A stretch of 39,514 nucleotides of DNA from an uncultured Gammaproteobacteria bacterium (GCA_913063495.1 CAJXXT010000026.1:1-39514), one strand, 5' to 3'; counted from the stretch's first letter, positions 25,112 to 35,512 are shown. Made by a program: numbers and translations. The notes: a model not told the origin generated them from the sequence alone.

Positions 25112-25180
25112 CATGTTGTGCAATCATATTACATAACATACAAGCAAGGCAACAACCCTTTAACCAGACAGGAGCCTCAG

Positions 25181-26413
25181 ATGACGGATGACCTAGCAAA
25201 ATGCTTCGAGCCCGCAAAACTTAACGGACTTACGTTAAAAAATCGCTTTATAAAAGCAGGTACTTACGAAGGCATGACACCCAATGGGATCCCCTCTTCT
25301 GCGTTACTGGACTTTCACAGTAATATCGCAAAAGGCGGCGCGGCGATGACAACTATTGGCTATTGCGCGACAGAGGCCGACGGTCGGTTAAATGAAAACA
25401 TGTTGTATATGCACGAAGCTATTCGTCAACCTCTGAGCGAGATGATCACTGGACTACATCAATTGGGTACAAAAGTATCCGGGCAAATGGGACATGGCGG
25501 TGGTTTTTCCAAAAACAAGCAACTAGAACGAAGGCGCCCTCTTGGCCCTAGCTTTGGGTTAAATGCATTGGGCATTCCTAACGCGATGTTTTTTTGTGAT
25601 GCGATGACTCATCAAGACATTAAACACTTTATCCAGCAATACCATAACGCCGCAACCTTTATGAAATCTGTTGGGTTTGATGCGCTGGAAATTCATTTTG
25701 GACACGGTTATGGTTTGTGCCAATTCATGAGCCCTAAAACCAATAAGCGCACCGATCAGTACGGAGGGTCATTTCTCAATCGAATGCGACTTCCATTAGA
25801 AGTACTTGCTGCGGTACGAGACGCCGTGGGGGATTCATTTCCAATTATTGGTAAAATCAGCTTAACGGAAGGGGTTCGCGGTGGCTTACATTATGATGAT
25901 GCGCTTAATATCGCGATACTATTAGATCAAGCAGGTATTGATGGCATCATCACCAGCGGTGGCACCAGCACCATGAATCCGATGATTATGTTTCGTGGAG
26001 ACAACATATTACAACCCATGTTACGTGCTGAAAAAAACCTTATGATGAAACTTATGCTTCGTATTGCAGGGCCTCGTTTATTTAAAAATTACCCATACCA
26101 CGAATTATACTTTCTAGAACATGCAAAACGATTACGTGACGCAGTTAACTGCAATATGATTTACGTAGGTGGTGCCAGCACCAATGAGAGTTTTGCAACC
26201 TTGATGCGGGAAGGCTTTGATTTTATTCAACTCGGGCGTTCTTTACTTAGCGACCCAGCCTTACCCAAAAAAGCACAACAATCGCGAAACTACAAAAGTA
26301 ACTGCGTGCACTGTAATGAGTGTGTTGCAACCATTGAGCACCCGGATGGCATTCACTGCCCCCGTTTTTCACACACCTCTTCCGCCCCCATTCACATTAT
26401 GGCTGCAAAATAG
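25181..26413 (+). CDS. Old-yellow-enzyme family NADH:flavin oxidoreductase
   Basis: A 410-residue FMN-dependent ene-reductase-type enzyme, full length. Seen: LKNRFIKAGTYEGMTPNG near 19-36, VSGQMGHGGG, EIHFGHGYGLCQFMSP with the substrate-binding HxxH pair, RTDQYGGSFLNRMRLP, the IITSGGTST strand, and FIQLGRSLLSDP for phosphate binding. A cysteine-rich tail (NCVHCNECVATIEHPDGIHC) is present but spaced unlike the 4Fe-4S cluster of 2,4-dienoyl-CoA reductases. It probably reduces activated alkenes; the substrate is unknown. AGGAG precedes ATG 25181. Divergent from TetR; its 3' end overlaps pdxH by 17 bp. Confidence 0.88.
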   Translation: MTDDLAKCFEPAKLNGLTLKNRFIKAGTYEGMTPNGIPSSALLDFHSNIAKGGAAMTTIGYCATEADGRLNENMLYMHEAIRQPLSEMITGLHQLGTKVSGQMGHGGGFSKNKQLERRRPLGPSFGLNALGIPNAMFFCDAMTHQDIKHFIQQYHNAATFMKSVGFDALEIHFGHGYGLCQFMSPKTNKRTDQYGGSFLNRMRLPLEVLAAVRDAVGDSFPIIGKISLTEGVRGGLHYDDALNIAILLDQAGIDGIITSGGTSTMNPMIMFRGDNILQPMLRAEKNLMMKLMLRIAGPRLFKNYPYHELYFLEHAKRLRDAVNCNMIYVGGASTNESFATLMREGFDFIQLGRSLLSDPALPKKAQQSRNYKSNCVHCNECVATIEHPDGIHCPRFSHTSSAPIHIMAAK

Positions 26414-26978
26414 ATAGTTCCCATTCACCATCTTTCACTTCGAACAATCGACGCTCATGTAATCGGTGATCTTTACCCTGCCAAAACTCAATATGATGAG
26501 CGTCGATACGGTACCCGCCCCAATGATCAGGACAAGCAACGTTATCACCTAAACGTGCCTTACCGTCATCAAACTGTGCTTTCAATGCTTCAAAAGAGGC
26601 AACCGGCTGACTTTGATCTGAGATTACCGCAGCAACCTGGCTTAACAATGGCCGATGTGAGAAATATTCCGTCGATTCTTGTCGTGTTGTTTTTGTAACC
26701 ACACCTTCTATACGAATTTGTCGCTGAAACGCCGACCACCAAAATGTTGCCGCTACTTTACTGTTATGAACAATATCATCACCTTTCCGACTATTGTAAT
26801 TGGTGAAAAACGTAAAGCCCTCTTCATCAACCGACTTCAATAACACAATCCGATTTGACGGTTGGCCTTGCTCATCAACAGTCGCCACACTCATACCATT
26901 ACAGTACGTTGCATCCTGTTTTTTAGCATCGTCAAACCAAGAGGTGAATTGCTGAAGAATGCCAGAAGATAAAATCAC
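26397..26978 (-). CDS. pdxH: Pyridoxamine 5'-phosphate oxidase
   Basis: A 193-residue FMN enzyme that oxidises pyridoxine or pyridoxamine phosphate to pyridoxal phosphate (vitamin B6 synthesis and salvage), cytosolic homodimer. Diagnostic segments are RIVLLKSVDEEGFTFFTNYN, SRKGDDI, the FWWSAFQRQIRIEG core, EYFSHRPLLSQ, and the C-terminal EFWQGKDHRLHERR followed by ILQP. The N-terminus is shorter than in E. coli PdxH (about 218). The start codon is GTG at 26978 with AAGGGA upstream. Convergent overlap with the old yellow enzyme gene. Confidence 0.93.
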   Translation of the reverse strand: MILSSGILQQFTSWFDDAKKQDATYCNGMSVATVDEQGQPSNRIVLLKSVDEEGFTFFTNYNSRKGDDIVHNSKVAATFWWSAFQRQIRIEGVVTKTTRQESTEYFSHRPLLSQVAAVISDQSQPVASFEALKAQFDDGKARLGDNVACPDHWGGYRIDAHHIEFWQGKDHRLHERRLFEVKDGEWELSILQP

Positions 26979-27286
26979 ACGCTGTCCCTTTTTTGTTACT
27001 CAAATCGTTGTGCTAGCCAGTTGTTGTGCTAACCGCTGCACGAGTTAGTCGTAAGCGAATAATTTTAACGCCCTCCCTGATAACAAGCAACATGTAGACA
27101 TAGGAACACTGACCCAAAGCAGGGCTTTAGGAAAAAATCACTAAAGCCGCATTGCCACAATTCATCACTTTTCATCAGCACAACGCCATAACACCTCCAT
27201 TGGATTGCCTGATTCTTTTAGTTTAATAACCCTGTCTTCAGCAAAAACAGATAAAACATCAAACCTTACACAAAGAGACTCATATT
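26979..27286. other. Divergent gap, 308 bp without a gene
   Basis: Between pdxH and the OmpA-like lipoprotein gene. It contains a near-perfect direct repeat GTTGTGCTAGCC (27007-27018) and GTTGTGCTAACC (27023-27034), 16 bp apart, just upstream of pdxH. It also has an 8-bp hairpin GGCTTTAG/CTAAAGCC (27123-27130 and 27141-27148). No riboswitch or small RNA can be named, and no convincing promoter pair is visible. Confidence 0.55.
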
Positions 27287-27925
27287 ATGAATATCAAACA
27301 CCCTATCTCCATTTTAACCTTAACTCTTACACCATTTTTTATTGCTACAGGCTGTTCAAGCACAGGAGGACAACACCCAGCGTCAGTCGCAAAGATATCA
27401 ACCACTCAGCATATCAATACAACAACAGACATCGTTACGGAAACTGCCACAGAAATCAGCGGGCAAACAGAAAGCACTGAAAACAACCCAATAGCCAGTG
27501 CTACCGAAGAACTAGAAGTGCTAGCAGTTCTTGATAACGATACACCTCCAGAGACAACAGCAAGCAATAATTCTCGACCCGCCAAGCACGTATTTCAGTT
27601 CGGATTCAATAAAGCAGAATTAAGCGATGAAGAAAGAAACATCATTCAAGATCATGGACAATTTCTTGCTGGCCACCCATCACAAAGCATCGTTGTGCAT
27701 GGCCATGCCGATTCGCAAGGAGATCAAAACTACAATCAGTTTCTCTCAGAAAAAAGAGCGCAACATGTCGCCGCGCTACTTAAAAAAGCAGGAGCAAGCA
27801 AAGACCAAATAGAAATATTTTCTTGGAGCAGTACTTCTCCAGCAGACGTGGCAACTAACTACAAGGTTAATCGCCGCGTTGAACTGCACTATGGCCAAGA
27901 CTATTTTGCTCAAAAAGCACAATAG
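27287..27925 (+). CDS. OmpA/Pal-like peptidoglycan-binding lipoprotein
   Basis: A 212-residue lipoprotein. The signal peptide ends in lipobox IATGC with lipidated cysteine C23. Residues 24-95 are a threonine-rich flexible linker. The C-terminal OmpA domain (about 98-205) has the usual FQFGFNKAELSDEERNII strand-helix start, HGHADSQGDQNYNQFLSEKR in the peptidoglycan-binding region, and NRRVELHY at the end. It should tether the outer membrane to the cell wall. Length is a little above Pal. It ends 176 bp before the MoxR gene and I see no terminator hairpin between them. Confidence 0.88.
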   Translation: MNIKHPISILTLTLTPFFIATGCSSTGGQHPASVAKISTTQHINTTTDIVTETATEISGQTESTENNPIASATEELEVLAVLDNDTPPETTASNNSRPAKHVFQFGFNKAELSDEERNIIQDHGQFLAGHPSQSIVVHGHADSQGDQNYNQFLSEKRAQHVAALLKKAGASKDQIEIFSWSSTSPADVATNYKVNRRVELHYGQDYFAQKAQ

Positions 27926-28101
27926 CCCCTTCAGTATATGTCCTCACACCAGGCTAACTCCCCTCTTTGAGGGCATATACTACTCAACCAATACCGTCGC
28001 CTAATAGGTGCATTTTTGCCATTACTGTAGACAACATTCTCTCTTTGCACTCGATATGCTACTGTCTTTATCATATCGATTCACAGCAACGAAGTATTCC
28101 T

Positions 28102-29064
28102 ATGTCCTCAGACAGCATCATTTCTTCCCTTTCTCCAGAATCAATTCAATCCGGTTTCGCCGAACTAGGCTATATCTGCGATGAGTCCATTGCCATGTCA
28201 GTCTACCTGGCAACACAACTCAACAAGCCTATATTAGTAGAAGGCCCTCCTGGCGTAGGTAAAACTGAACTGGCCAAGGCTACCGCTACTCTTTTGCAAC
28301 AGTCATTAATACGCCTGCAATGCTACGAAGGGCTAGATGAATCAAAAGCACTGTATGAGTGGAAATACGGCAAACAGTTACTCTATACCCAAGTATTAAA
28401 AGATAAGTTAGGTGACCTATTAAAAGGCGCTCACGGGTTAGCTGAGTCCGTAACCAGACTACACGAATTTGGGGACATTTTTTATTCTGAAGATTTTTTA
28501 GAACCTCGCCCATTATTACAAGCATTAAAAGCCCCCAACGGCTCTGTGCTGCTGATTGATGAGATTGATAAATCAGATCACGAATTTGAATCCTTTCTAT
28601 TAGAAATGCTGTCTGATTATCAAATTTCCGTCCCTGAGATTGGCACTATCAAAGCCGTATCCCAACCGGTTGTATTATTAACCAGTAACAATACCCGAGA
28701 GTTAAGTGATGCATTAAAGCGACGCTGTTTACACCTCTATATTCCCTTTCCTGACCTCAAACTTGAGCAAAAAATCATTCAGTCTCGCGTGCCTGAGGCA
28801 CCAGAAGATTTGCGAAATCAGTTAGTTGATTTCGTTCATACACTGCGTGAATTAGACCTCAAAAAACACCCCGCTATTAGTGAAACAATTGACTGGGCAA
28901 GAGCCCTGGTTCTTCTTCATGCAAACTCCTTAGACAAAAAGCTGGTTGAAAGCACTCTAAACTTATTGTTAAAACATGAAGAGGACATTGTCAGTGTTAA
29001 ACAAGAATTGACATCCCTTTTTGCGAAAGCAGTTAAAGGCTCCAAGCATCATGTTCGACGCTAA
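28102..29064 (+). CDS. MoxR-type AAA+ ATPase
   Basis: A 320-residue cytosolic AAA+ ATPase of the MoxR group. Walker A GPPGVGKT at 48-55, Walker B LLIDEID at about 150-156, sensor-1 LLTSNNTREL and the RRC finger. MoxR ATPases work with VWA proteins in protein maturation or metal-cofactor insertion. The open frame extends to 27967, but the ATG at 28102 gives the normal family N-terminus. A VWA-domain gene follows 27 bp downstream in the same direction. Confidence 0.9.
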   Translation: MSSDSIISSLSPESIQSGFAELGYICDESIAMSVYLATQLNKPILVEGPPGVGKTELAKATATLLQQSLIRLQCYEGLDESKALYEWKYGKQLLYTQVLKDKLGDLLKGAHGLAESVTRLHEFGDIFYSEDFLEPRPLLQALKAPNGSVLLIDEIDKSDHEFESFLLEMLSDYQISVPEIGTIKAVSQPVVLLTSNNTRELSDALKRRCLHLYIPFPDLKLEQKIIQSRVPEAPEDLRNQLVDFVHTLRELDLKKHPAISETIDWARALVLLHANSLDKKLVESTLNLLLKHEEDIVSVKQELTSLFAKAVKGSKHHVRR

Positions 29065-29091
29065 AATAAGCACCGTCAAGAGCGCTATAAA

Positions 29092-30576
29092 ATGAACAAC
29101 ACCTTTGTCGAGTTTGTGCATGCATTAAGAGGTGCTGATGTCCGAGTGTCCACGTCAGAAGCCCTTGATGCAGTGCAAGCACTACAGCTTGTCGGTTACC
29201 AGCATCGTGCATCGCTAAAACTAGCCTTAGGCCAAGCGCTAGCAAAGAGTGAAGAAGAAAAACAGGCTTTTAACCAGTGCTTTGATCAATTCTTTCACTT
29301 TTCTAATATGGAAAAATTAAGCGACACCCCGACAATCCCCTTTCAAGAGCCCCTCCTCCAAGAACAACCCGCATCTACAAACAGCTCTGAAAAAGACAAT
29401 ATTGCCAACCGCCTCATCAACAATTTGTCCCAATTAGCCAGCAATATTGAGGCAAGCTTAACAGGACAATCGAATGCGACACTATCGGAACCAGGTCAGT
29501 CATCAGGGCAACCCGCACAAAGCCAATCACCTCTGGGACAGTTACTGCTGAGTGGCGACCAAGCTGCTGCAGCAATGGCGATGGCAAGCGCAGGGCAATC
29601 CACCAATGTAAATCAAATACAGCTAATGACCCAAAAAGGCCTTTATGGCCGAAGAATGATGATGGCAATGGGGCTTGAAGCAATGGAGGAGGAAATATGG
29701 CAGGCTGAACTATCCAATAACCCTCAACAACTACAACTAGCCCAACGTCTTAGAGCTGCACGAGATTTGTTGCGCTCGGAAGTCAGAGATTACGTCGAAC
29801 AACAATTTTTATTACAAGCACAAGCGAAAGGTAAAAGGCTTCGACAAGACACTATGATGCATGTTCGCATAGAGCATTTACGCGAATTTAAAGACACGCA
29901 AATACTGGTTAGAAAGCTTGCTAAACGCCTCGTCAAAAAACATGCTCATCGGAAAAAAGTGCATAACAGAGGGCAGTTGGATGTACGCTCAACGTTGCGG
30001 CAGAGCATTCCCAATGACGGCATTATGTTTAACCCGCAGTGGAAAACTAAACGCAGTAATCGCCCCAAAGTAATGGCTATTTGTGACGTTAGTGGTTCCG
30101 TTAGCCAAGTGTCGCGCTTCTTGTTGATGTTCCTCTATAGCCTCACTGACGTTCTTCCGCGAGTGAGGGCATTTGCATTTTCTTCTCGATTAGGAGAGGT
30201 CACCGAGCTTTTTCAACAACTCGATATTAATGATGCAATCAATGAAACACTTGATACCTATGGCAATGGGTCAACAAACTACGGACAAGCCTTATTGGAT
30301 TTCAAGGAGCATTGTTTAGCCGATGTTGACAAAAAAACGACAATAATCATGCTGGGTGACGCTCGTAACAATTATGGAGAGGCTGAAACTGATATTTTAC
30401 GAGAATTGTACCAACGCTCAAATCAACTAATCTGGTTAAACCCAGAACATAAAAATCGCTGGGGCAGTGGTGATTCTGAAATGAAGAAGTACCAAGCATA
30501 CTGCACTCTTGCAGAGGTTTGTAATTCTCTTTCCCACTTAGAGCGCGCCATCGACAAATTACTGATAAGGCAGTAA
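29092..30576 (+). CDS. VWA domain protein (CoxE-like), partner of MoxR
   Basis: A 494-residue protein of the CoxE-like VWA family. The N-terminus is helical (FVEFVHALRGADVRVSTSEALDA), followed by a glutamine- and serine-rich linker at about 105-180. The C-terminal von Willebrand A domain carries the metal-ion site DVSGSVS with D332, the later FLYSLTDVLPRV helix, and YGNGSTNYGQAL. It probably acts as the substrate-binding or adaptor partner of the MoxR ATPase immediately upstream; the client protein is not apparent. CO-dehydrogenase genes, the usual CoxE context, are absent here. Confidence 0.87.
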   Translation: MNNTFVEFVHALRGADVRVSTSEALDAVQALQLVGYQHRASLKLALGQALAKSEEEKQAFNQCFDQFFHFSNMEKLSDTPTIPFQEPLLQEQPASTNSSEKDNIANRLINNLSQLASNIEASLTGQSNATLSEPGQSSGQPAQSQSPLGQLLLSGDQAAAAMAMASAGQSTNVNQIQLMTQKGLYGRRMMMAMGLEAMEEEIWQAELSNNPQQLQLAQRLRAARDLLRSEVRDYVEQQFLLQAQAKGKRLRQDTMMHVRIEHLREFKDTQILVRKLAKRLVKKHAHRKKVHNRGQLDVRSTLRQSIPNDGIMFNPQWKTKRSNRPKVMAICDVSGSVSQVSRFLLMFLYSLTDVLPRVRAFAFSSRLGEVTELFQQLDINDAINETLDTYGNGSTNYGQALLDFKEHCLADVDKKTTIIMLGDARNNYGEAETDILRELYQRSNQLIWLNPEHKNRWGSGDSEMKKYQAYCTLAEVCNSLSHLERAIDKLLIRQ

Positions 30577-30780
30577 ATTGGGTAACCCCTTTTATACGAC
30601 TTTTATAACGCATTTATCACTACATCACTATTTCACAAGCCACCAAAGAATGCCTATAATGACTAGGATGGCTCCCAACCTCCTCTTCAAATAGTACGGC
30701 ATGATGCCCCATCCAATATATGTTAACCAAATGGACAAAATCGGTTGAATGACCGCAGCAGTCGGATTACATTGACACCT

Positions 30781-33447
30781 ATGCTAACCAAACTCGTTAA
30801 ACGTCTATATCATGTGTCTCGTGAACCACATATTTTCATCACTAAGTTCGGCTTATTTTCCCTAATGCTTGTAGTGCCCGTGGTAATCATGCTGGCCCAA
30901 ATGTTAATTGATAGCCAAGAGCAACGAGACGCTCTTAATCACAAGCAAAAAAACCTTCGCATTATAGAAGCGTTGTTAAAAACCCAAGCCAAAACTGAAG
31001 TCTTACGCGACTTAAGCCTGTTGGCCACATATGGCCGTGATAATGGTGCAAAGGATGACTTCAATCGCAACATTCTTGCTCTAAAAGACGAAATAGCTAA
31101 CCTTAAAACCTATAGCCAAGATCTCAATGACAATTATTTAGTAGGCTTGAACCTTGACCAACTATCCAAGGAACTTGGACGTGTCACATTAAGTGCGGGT
31201 TTGGAGATGGGGGCTGATCAATTAACCTTTAACCGTTACCATGAATTTGTTTCCAACATTTATCAGCTTCAATCACGTCTTGCTGATCAGTCAGCGATGT
31301 TTACCGATGACGATACCCTGTCGCTGCAATTGATCTACTTGGCCCTGGAAGAATTCACCCGTTTCTCCAAACTTGCAGGGCAAGCCCGCTCCTATGGCAG
31401 TTATTATTTGGACAGAGGCTTTGTCACCTCAGCAGGATCGATCACCCTTGAAAACACCTATGACAAACTAACGTTACTCTCAGATCAAATGGCTGAACGC
31501 GCTAACGATATAAAAAAGCAATTCCCAACACTTCAAGAGAACCCTGATTCACCTTTACCCGAAGAAGTATTTACTAGCATACAGACTCTTGCAGACAAAC
31601 TAGACGCCAGCGTTATCCAGAGCCCTGACCTTGAAATTTTTTGGCGTAAATTTTTCACTTCTGCGTCCAACTCTATCAATAACACACTAGATGCTAGGCT
31701 TACGTTGCTCACCTTTGTCGCTAACCGCTATCAAAACCGAAAAACGGAGATTGAAGCTCGCCAATGGTTATACATTGCTGGATTCTTAATACTAACGCTT
31801 ATCCTAACAATGATGTATTTAATGGATCAAAAGGAAGCACAAGAAAAAATCCGTACCAATAAAGAAAAAGATAGCATTGAAGCAACAGCGCAAGCGAAAA
31901 GTGAATTCCTTGCGAACATGAGTCATGAAATTCGCACCCCGATTAATGGCGTGCTGGGTATGGCAGACCTGCTAAGAGACACCACGCTTGATGCAGACCA
32001 ATCTCGTTATTTATCCGCAATTCAAGTTTCCGGACAATCGCTACTTTCTATTATTAATGACATCTTAGATTTCTCAAAAATTGAGTCTGGCAAACTCGAA
32101 ATTGAACGTGTTTCATCTGACATCCCCCAACTTATTGATCAATGTCTTTCAATCTTTCAACAACCGGCTTATCAAAAATCCCTAGACCTATTAGTCGACA
32201 TCGCACCTAATGTTCCTGTTGAAGCAGAAATCGATCCAACGCGTATTCGCCAAATCTTACTCAATTTTCTAAGTAATGCCCTTAAATTCACCGAAACTGG
32301 CAGCATTACCGTTAGCGTAAGTTTGGAGGGTGTCAGAAACCAGCATCACCTTCGCTTCGCAATTCGTGACAGCGGGATAGGCATTACCCCTGAACAAAAA
32401 TCACATTTATTTAAGGCGTTTGAGCAGGCTGATGCTTCAATAACACGTAAATATGGCGGTACGGGGTTAGGGTTAGCAATCTCCAAGCAGTTAACCCTGT
32501 TAATGCTTGGAGATATCGGCGTTGACAGCAAAGAAGGGGAAGGTTCAACATTCTGGTTTACCGTTGCCATTGATTCCCCAGATACAGACGCAACAGAATT
32601 CGGCCATTGGATCCCAACATCCACTTCTAGAGAAGAAATGGCAATTGCGTTATCCAATAAACAATACCAACAAGAAATAGCCACATTACTCAAAACCTGG
32701 GGGTTTCCTGTCGTCATCCTGCAAGACCGGCAGCACCTCGAAGAATGGTGGCAATTAACATCCTCAAAAAACAAAGCTATTGTTGATGCACACTCCTATT
32801 CCTGGTTACCCGACAGTGCCCACTCAAAAGAGATTAAATCGCGATTAATGGCGTACCATCAGCCAATTCCAGGTCATAAAAAGGCGTTCAGCCATATCCA
32901 GCATTTTTTACACACCCCCCTGTCAATCCTGCAATTAAAAACAACCTTAGGGAATATATCTCAAGCTAGCGCTAGCAACCCGCTGGCAGGAGGTAACACC
33001 GAGAAACAATTTAATGGGCAACATATTCTTGTAGCAGAAGACAACACCATCAATCAGATGGTAATATCCGGATTACTCAAGAAGCTTAACTTAATGACAA
33101 CCATTGTTAACAATGGCCAGCAAGCCATTGATTATTATCAGCAACCCGAAACTCCGGTTGACCTGATTCTGATGGACTGGGAAATGCCTGAAGTTGACGG
33201 AGTTACCGCCAGCAGAATGATCCGTCAATGGGAAAAAGACCAAGACCTTCACTCCACCCCTATTATCGCCTTAACAGCGCACGCATTAGCGGGTTATGAA
33301 GAGCAGGTTTATGATGCAGGTATGCAGCAAATGCTGACAAAACCCATTAACAAGGATTTGTTGATACAAACCTTCGACACCTATCTAAAACAAGATAACC
33401 GGATAAACTCAGGACTCAATGATTCAGCAAGAACACAAAAAACCTGA
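30781..33447 (+). CDS. Hybrid sensor histidine kinase
   Basis: An 888-residue inner-membrane kinase. Transmembrane helices at about 20-40 and 333-352 flank a periplasmic helical sensor region that I do not assign. HisKA has H382 in [12 protein letters not shown]; HATPase_c shows [15 protein letters not shown] and [12 protein letters not shown] poorly conserved stretch (about 600-710) may be a degenerate receiver. The C-terminal receiver has its phosphoacceptor D799 in [13 protein letters not shown]. It therefore passes phosphate inside one chain, probably onward to an Hpt protein elsewhere. The frame opens at a TTG (30745), but ATG 30781 is the better start. The next gene overlaps its 3' end by 29 bp. 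Confidence 0.9.
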   Translation: MLTKLVKRLYHVSREPHIFITKFGLFSLMLVVPVVIMLAQMLIDSQEQRDALNHKQKNLRIIEALLKTQAKTEVLRDLSLLATYGRDNGAKDDFNRNILALKDEIANLKTYSQDLNDNYLVGLNLDQLSKELGRVTLSAGLEMGADQLTFNRYHEFVSNIYQLQSRLADQSAMFTDDDTLSLQLIYLALEEFTRFSKLAGQARSYGSYYLDRGFVTSAGSITLENTYDKLTLLSDQMAERANDIKKQFPTLQENPDSPLPEEVFTSIQTLADKLDASVIQSPDLEIFWRKFFTSASNSINNTLDARLTLLTFVANRYQNRKTEIEARQWLYIAGFLILTLILTMMYLMDQKEAQEKIRTNKEKDSIEATAQAKSEFLANMSHEIRTPINGVLGMADLLRDTTLDADQSRYLSAIQVSGQSLLSIINDILDFSKIESGKLEIERVSSDIPQLIDQCLSIFQQPAYQKSLDLLVDIAPNVPVEAEIDPTRIRQILLNFLSNALKFTETGSITVSVSLEGVRNQHHLRFAIRDSGIGITPEQKSHLFKAFEQADASITRKYGGTGLGLAISKQLTLLMLGDIGVDSKEGEGSTFWFTVAIDSPDTDATEFGHWIPTSTSREEMAIALSNKQYQQEIATLLKTWGFPVVILQDRQHLEEWWQLTSSKNKAIVDAHSYSWLPDSAHSKEIKSRLMAYHQPIPGHKKAFSHIQHFLHTPLSILQLKTTLGNISQASASNPLAGGNTEKQFNGQHILVAEDNTINQMVISGLLKKLNLMTTIVNNGQQAIDYYQQPETPVDLILMDWEMPEVDGVTASRMIRQWEKDQDLHSTPIIALTAHALAGYEEQVYDAGMQQMLTKPINKDLLIQTFDTYLKQDNRINSGLNDSARTQKT

Positions 33448-34858
33448 AAACCACTCTACTCCAATACCATTGGCGTATTCCGCACACACTCGCCCCAAGT
33501 TCCTCAGTTTACCTTTAATAAACACCTTATTTGCTAACATATTGCTACTTTGTCTACTCATCACACCCCACGCCAATGCCAACGTCGGCGCAAAAGAAGC
33601 AATGCGTCTAAAACATGACCTCACGCCTTTGGGGGCAGAACGCGCAGGTAACAAATCAGGATCTATCCCTCGCTGGACGACGGATAAAATGACCTGGAAG
33701 AAGCACAAAAGCTGGATACAACACATCCAAAATGAATCCCCTCTTTACCATATTACCCCCCGAAATTATAAAAAATTCCAGCGCCTACTTAGCAAGGGAC
33801 AGATTGAAATGCTAAAGGCATACCCAGACACCTTCACTATCCCCGTTTACCCTTCCCACCGAACGGCTAAGATTCCCGAATGGTTATATGAAAATGCCTT
33901 TAAAAATGCGCTCGATGCCGAAGCGACTAATAACGGCGAAGAAATTTCAAATACATGGGCTGGATTACCTTTCCCCATCCCGGGCTCAGCCAAAGAAGTC
34001 ATGTGGAACCATCAATTACGCTGGAAAGGTATTTCCTTTAATTTAAAAACGCTAGAAGCCACAATTAATCAAAGTGGTCGCTATCGAGTAATTGAGAATA
34101 CCGTGGATGTTTACTCTATCTTTCATGACCCAAACCGAAACCGTACTGTTGATGACTGGCGCTATATTTTTTATCTTTCCTATATTACCGCCCCCCCTAT
34201 GCTTGCCGGAGGAGCCTATCTAACCCACGAGTCTATTAACCCATTAAGCAAACCTCGACAATCCTGGATGTATATTGCGGGTCAACGCCGCTTGCGCCGC
34301 TCTCCGGTTATGGGTTATGACGCCCCTACATTCACATCTGACGGTCTGAGAATGATGGATGAAATAGACATGTATAACGGTGCAATGGATCGATATAATT
34401 GGAAACTGCTAGGCAAACGGGAAATGGTTATTCCCTATAACAATGATAAGTTACAAGCCGCCCTGCATGACAAGTCCTCTCTGTTCACTGCTTATCACCT
34501 CAACCCAGAATTCACTCGCTTTGAAAAACACCGCGTGTGGGTTGTAGAGGCAACACTCAAAACAGGCAAAAAGCACCTTTACAATAAACGTGTTTTTTAT
34601 GTCGATGAAGACACCTGGAGTGTTGCGATGATTGATATCTATCGAAACCCTACAGACTTCTGGCGAACCAGCTTTCGGTACTCTGTTTACTATGATCAAA
34701 TGCCTGGCGTTTTAAGTGCTGCCGACGCTCATCACGATATTGAAGAGCGGATGTATTATGTTCAAGGTGTACGATTAAAGGATGCTAAATTTTCAACCAC
34801 TCCCCCACCTGTTAGTTACTTTATGCCAGGAAACATTCGACAGCGGCTAGTTCGCTAA
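33419..34858 (+). CDS. DUF1329 family outer-membrane-associated protein
   Basis: A 479-residue protein of the DUF1329 family (LolB/LppX-like fold suggested for the family), usually exported and often found beside DUF1302 and RND transporter genes. Seen: [68 protein letters not shown] and [20 protein letters not shown]. About 35 residues precede the hydrophobic segment (34-50), an unusually long N-terminus, so an internal start is possible. ATG 33419 has AGGA nearby and overlaps the sensor kinase gene by 29 bp, implying coupled expression. No DUF1302 gene is present. A strong terminator follows. Confidence 0.87.
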   Translation: MIQQEHKKPENHSTPIPLAYSAHTRPKFLSLPLINTLFANILLLCLLITPHANANVGAKEAMRLKHDLTPLGAERAGNKSGSIPRWTTDKMTWKKHKSWIQHIQNESPLYHITPRNYKKFQRLLSKGQIEMLKAYPDTFTIPVYPSHRTAKIPEWLYENAFKNALDAEATNNGEEISNTWAGLPFPIPGSAKEVMWNHQLRWKGISFNLKTLEATINQSGRYRVIENTVDVYSIFHDPNRNRTVDDWRYIFYLSYITAPPMLAGGAYLTHESINPLSKPRQSWMYIAGQRRLRRSPVMGYDAPTFTSDGLRMMDEIDMYNGAMDRYNWKLLGKREMVIPYNNDKLQAALHDKSSLFTAYHLNPEFTRFEKHRVWVVEATLKTGKKHLYNKRVFYVDEDTWSVAMIDIYRNPTDFWRTSFRYSVYYDQMPGVLSAADAHHDIEERMYYVQGVRLKDAKFSTTPPPVSYFMPGNIRQRLVR

Positions 34859-34882
34859 TATGTAAATCACCGATTAAAAACG

Positions 34883-34916
34883 AAAAAAACGGCATACCAA
34901 AGTATGCCGTTTTTTT
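34883..34916. terminator. Bidirectional rho-independent terminator
   Basis: A 15-bp perfect stem with core CGGCATAC/GTATGCCG, flanked by seven A and seven T, loop CAAA (34898-34901). It lies 25 bp after the DUF1329 stop and 78 bp after the convergent superoxide-reductase-like stop on the minus strand. Confidence 0.93.
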
Positions 34917-34993
34917 GTATCAAGCGTCATTAAAAGCCTATACGGGCCTAAACAACTATCTCGATAACTACCTCGAAACTACCTCAATAGCTA

Positions 34994-35380
34994 TTACGCT
35001 ACTGCTACACTAATTGCGTCGCTTTCCCAAACACCGTGCTTAGTGCAGTATGACTGCGCTACAAGCTCGGCATTCTTTGTTAATACAACATCAAAAGTAA
35101 CCGTTGCATTACCTTTTTCGCCCTGGCCGCCTAAAGCGCCAGCAAGCATTGTTGCTTCAGCAAGCTTAGTGTCTTTGTTATAAAGAGCAACTCCAGAAAT
35201 ATGGTGATCCATATCGTCAGGGTGAGAATACTCATTACCCACTTTAACTGTCACTTTGAAAACTTCGCCAGCTGCAGCAGAAGGCTCACAGTGAACAAAG
35301 GGTGAATGACGATCGATGTAATCTTTCTTCGCTTCGCGATCGATTTCGTTAATATCTTCGTATCTATTGATCTTTGGCAT
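34994..35380 (-). CDS. Superoxide reductase-like (class II, neelaredoxin-type) protein
   Basis: A 128-residue protein matching the single-iron superoxide reductase domain; there is no desulforedoxin domain. The iron ligands are all placed as in the family: H25 (DRHSPFV), H53 (EYSHP), H59/H60 (DDMDHH), C112 and H115 (YCTKHGVWE). It should reduce superoxide to peroxide without releasing oxygen, using rubredoxin-like or other donors. The family's EKHVP motif near the first histidine is here DRHSP, so the usual Glu and Lys are replaced by Asp and Arg. GGAGAG precedes ATG 35380. It is a single gene with its own terminator. No donor protein gene is adjacent. Confidence 0.88.
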   Translation of the reverse strand: MPKINRYEDINEIDREAKKDYIDRHSPFVHCEPSAAAGEVFKVTVKVGNEYSHPDDMDHHISGVALYNKDTKLAEATMLAGALGGQGEKGNATVTFDVVLTKNAELVAQSYCTKHGVWESDAISVAVA

Positions 35381-35512
35381 TGTTTTCTCTCCGGTAACCT
35401 GTTCAATCCGGAGGGGATCCTACTAAAGCTGATGTCAAACTGCAACGTAAACCCCGCATCTACGCCTAATTACCTTTGGCTTCCACTCAGCTTTATACTC
35501 TTGAGCACACCC

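Noticed and set aside
27205..27480. 91-codon open frame overlapping the OmpA-like lipoprotein gene
   Set aside because: It is in another frame of a clear lipoprotein gene and its product has no recognisable features.
27967..28101. Extra 45-codon N-terminal extension of the MoxR gene
   Set aside because: The extra residues are not typical of MoxR proteins and no ribosome site supports the far start.
32346..32774. 142-codon open frame on the minus strand
   Set aside because: Antisense to the sensor kinase ATPase region; cysteine/serine-rich product typical of a shadow frame.
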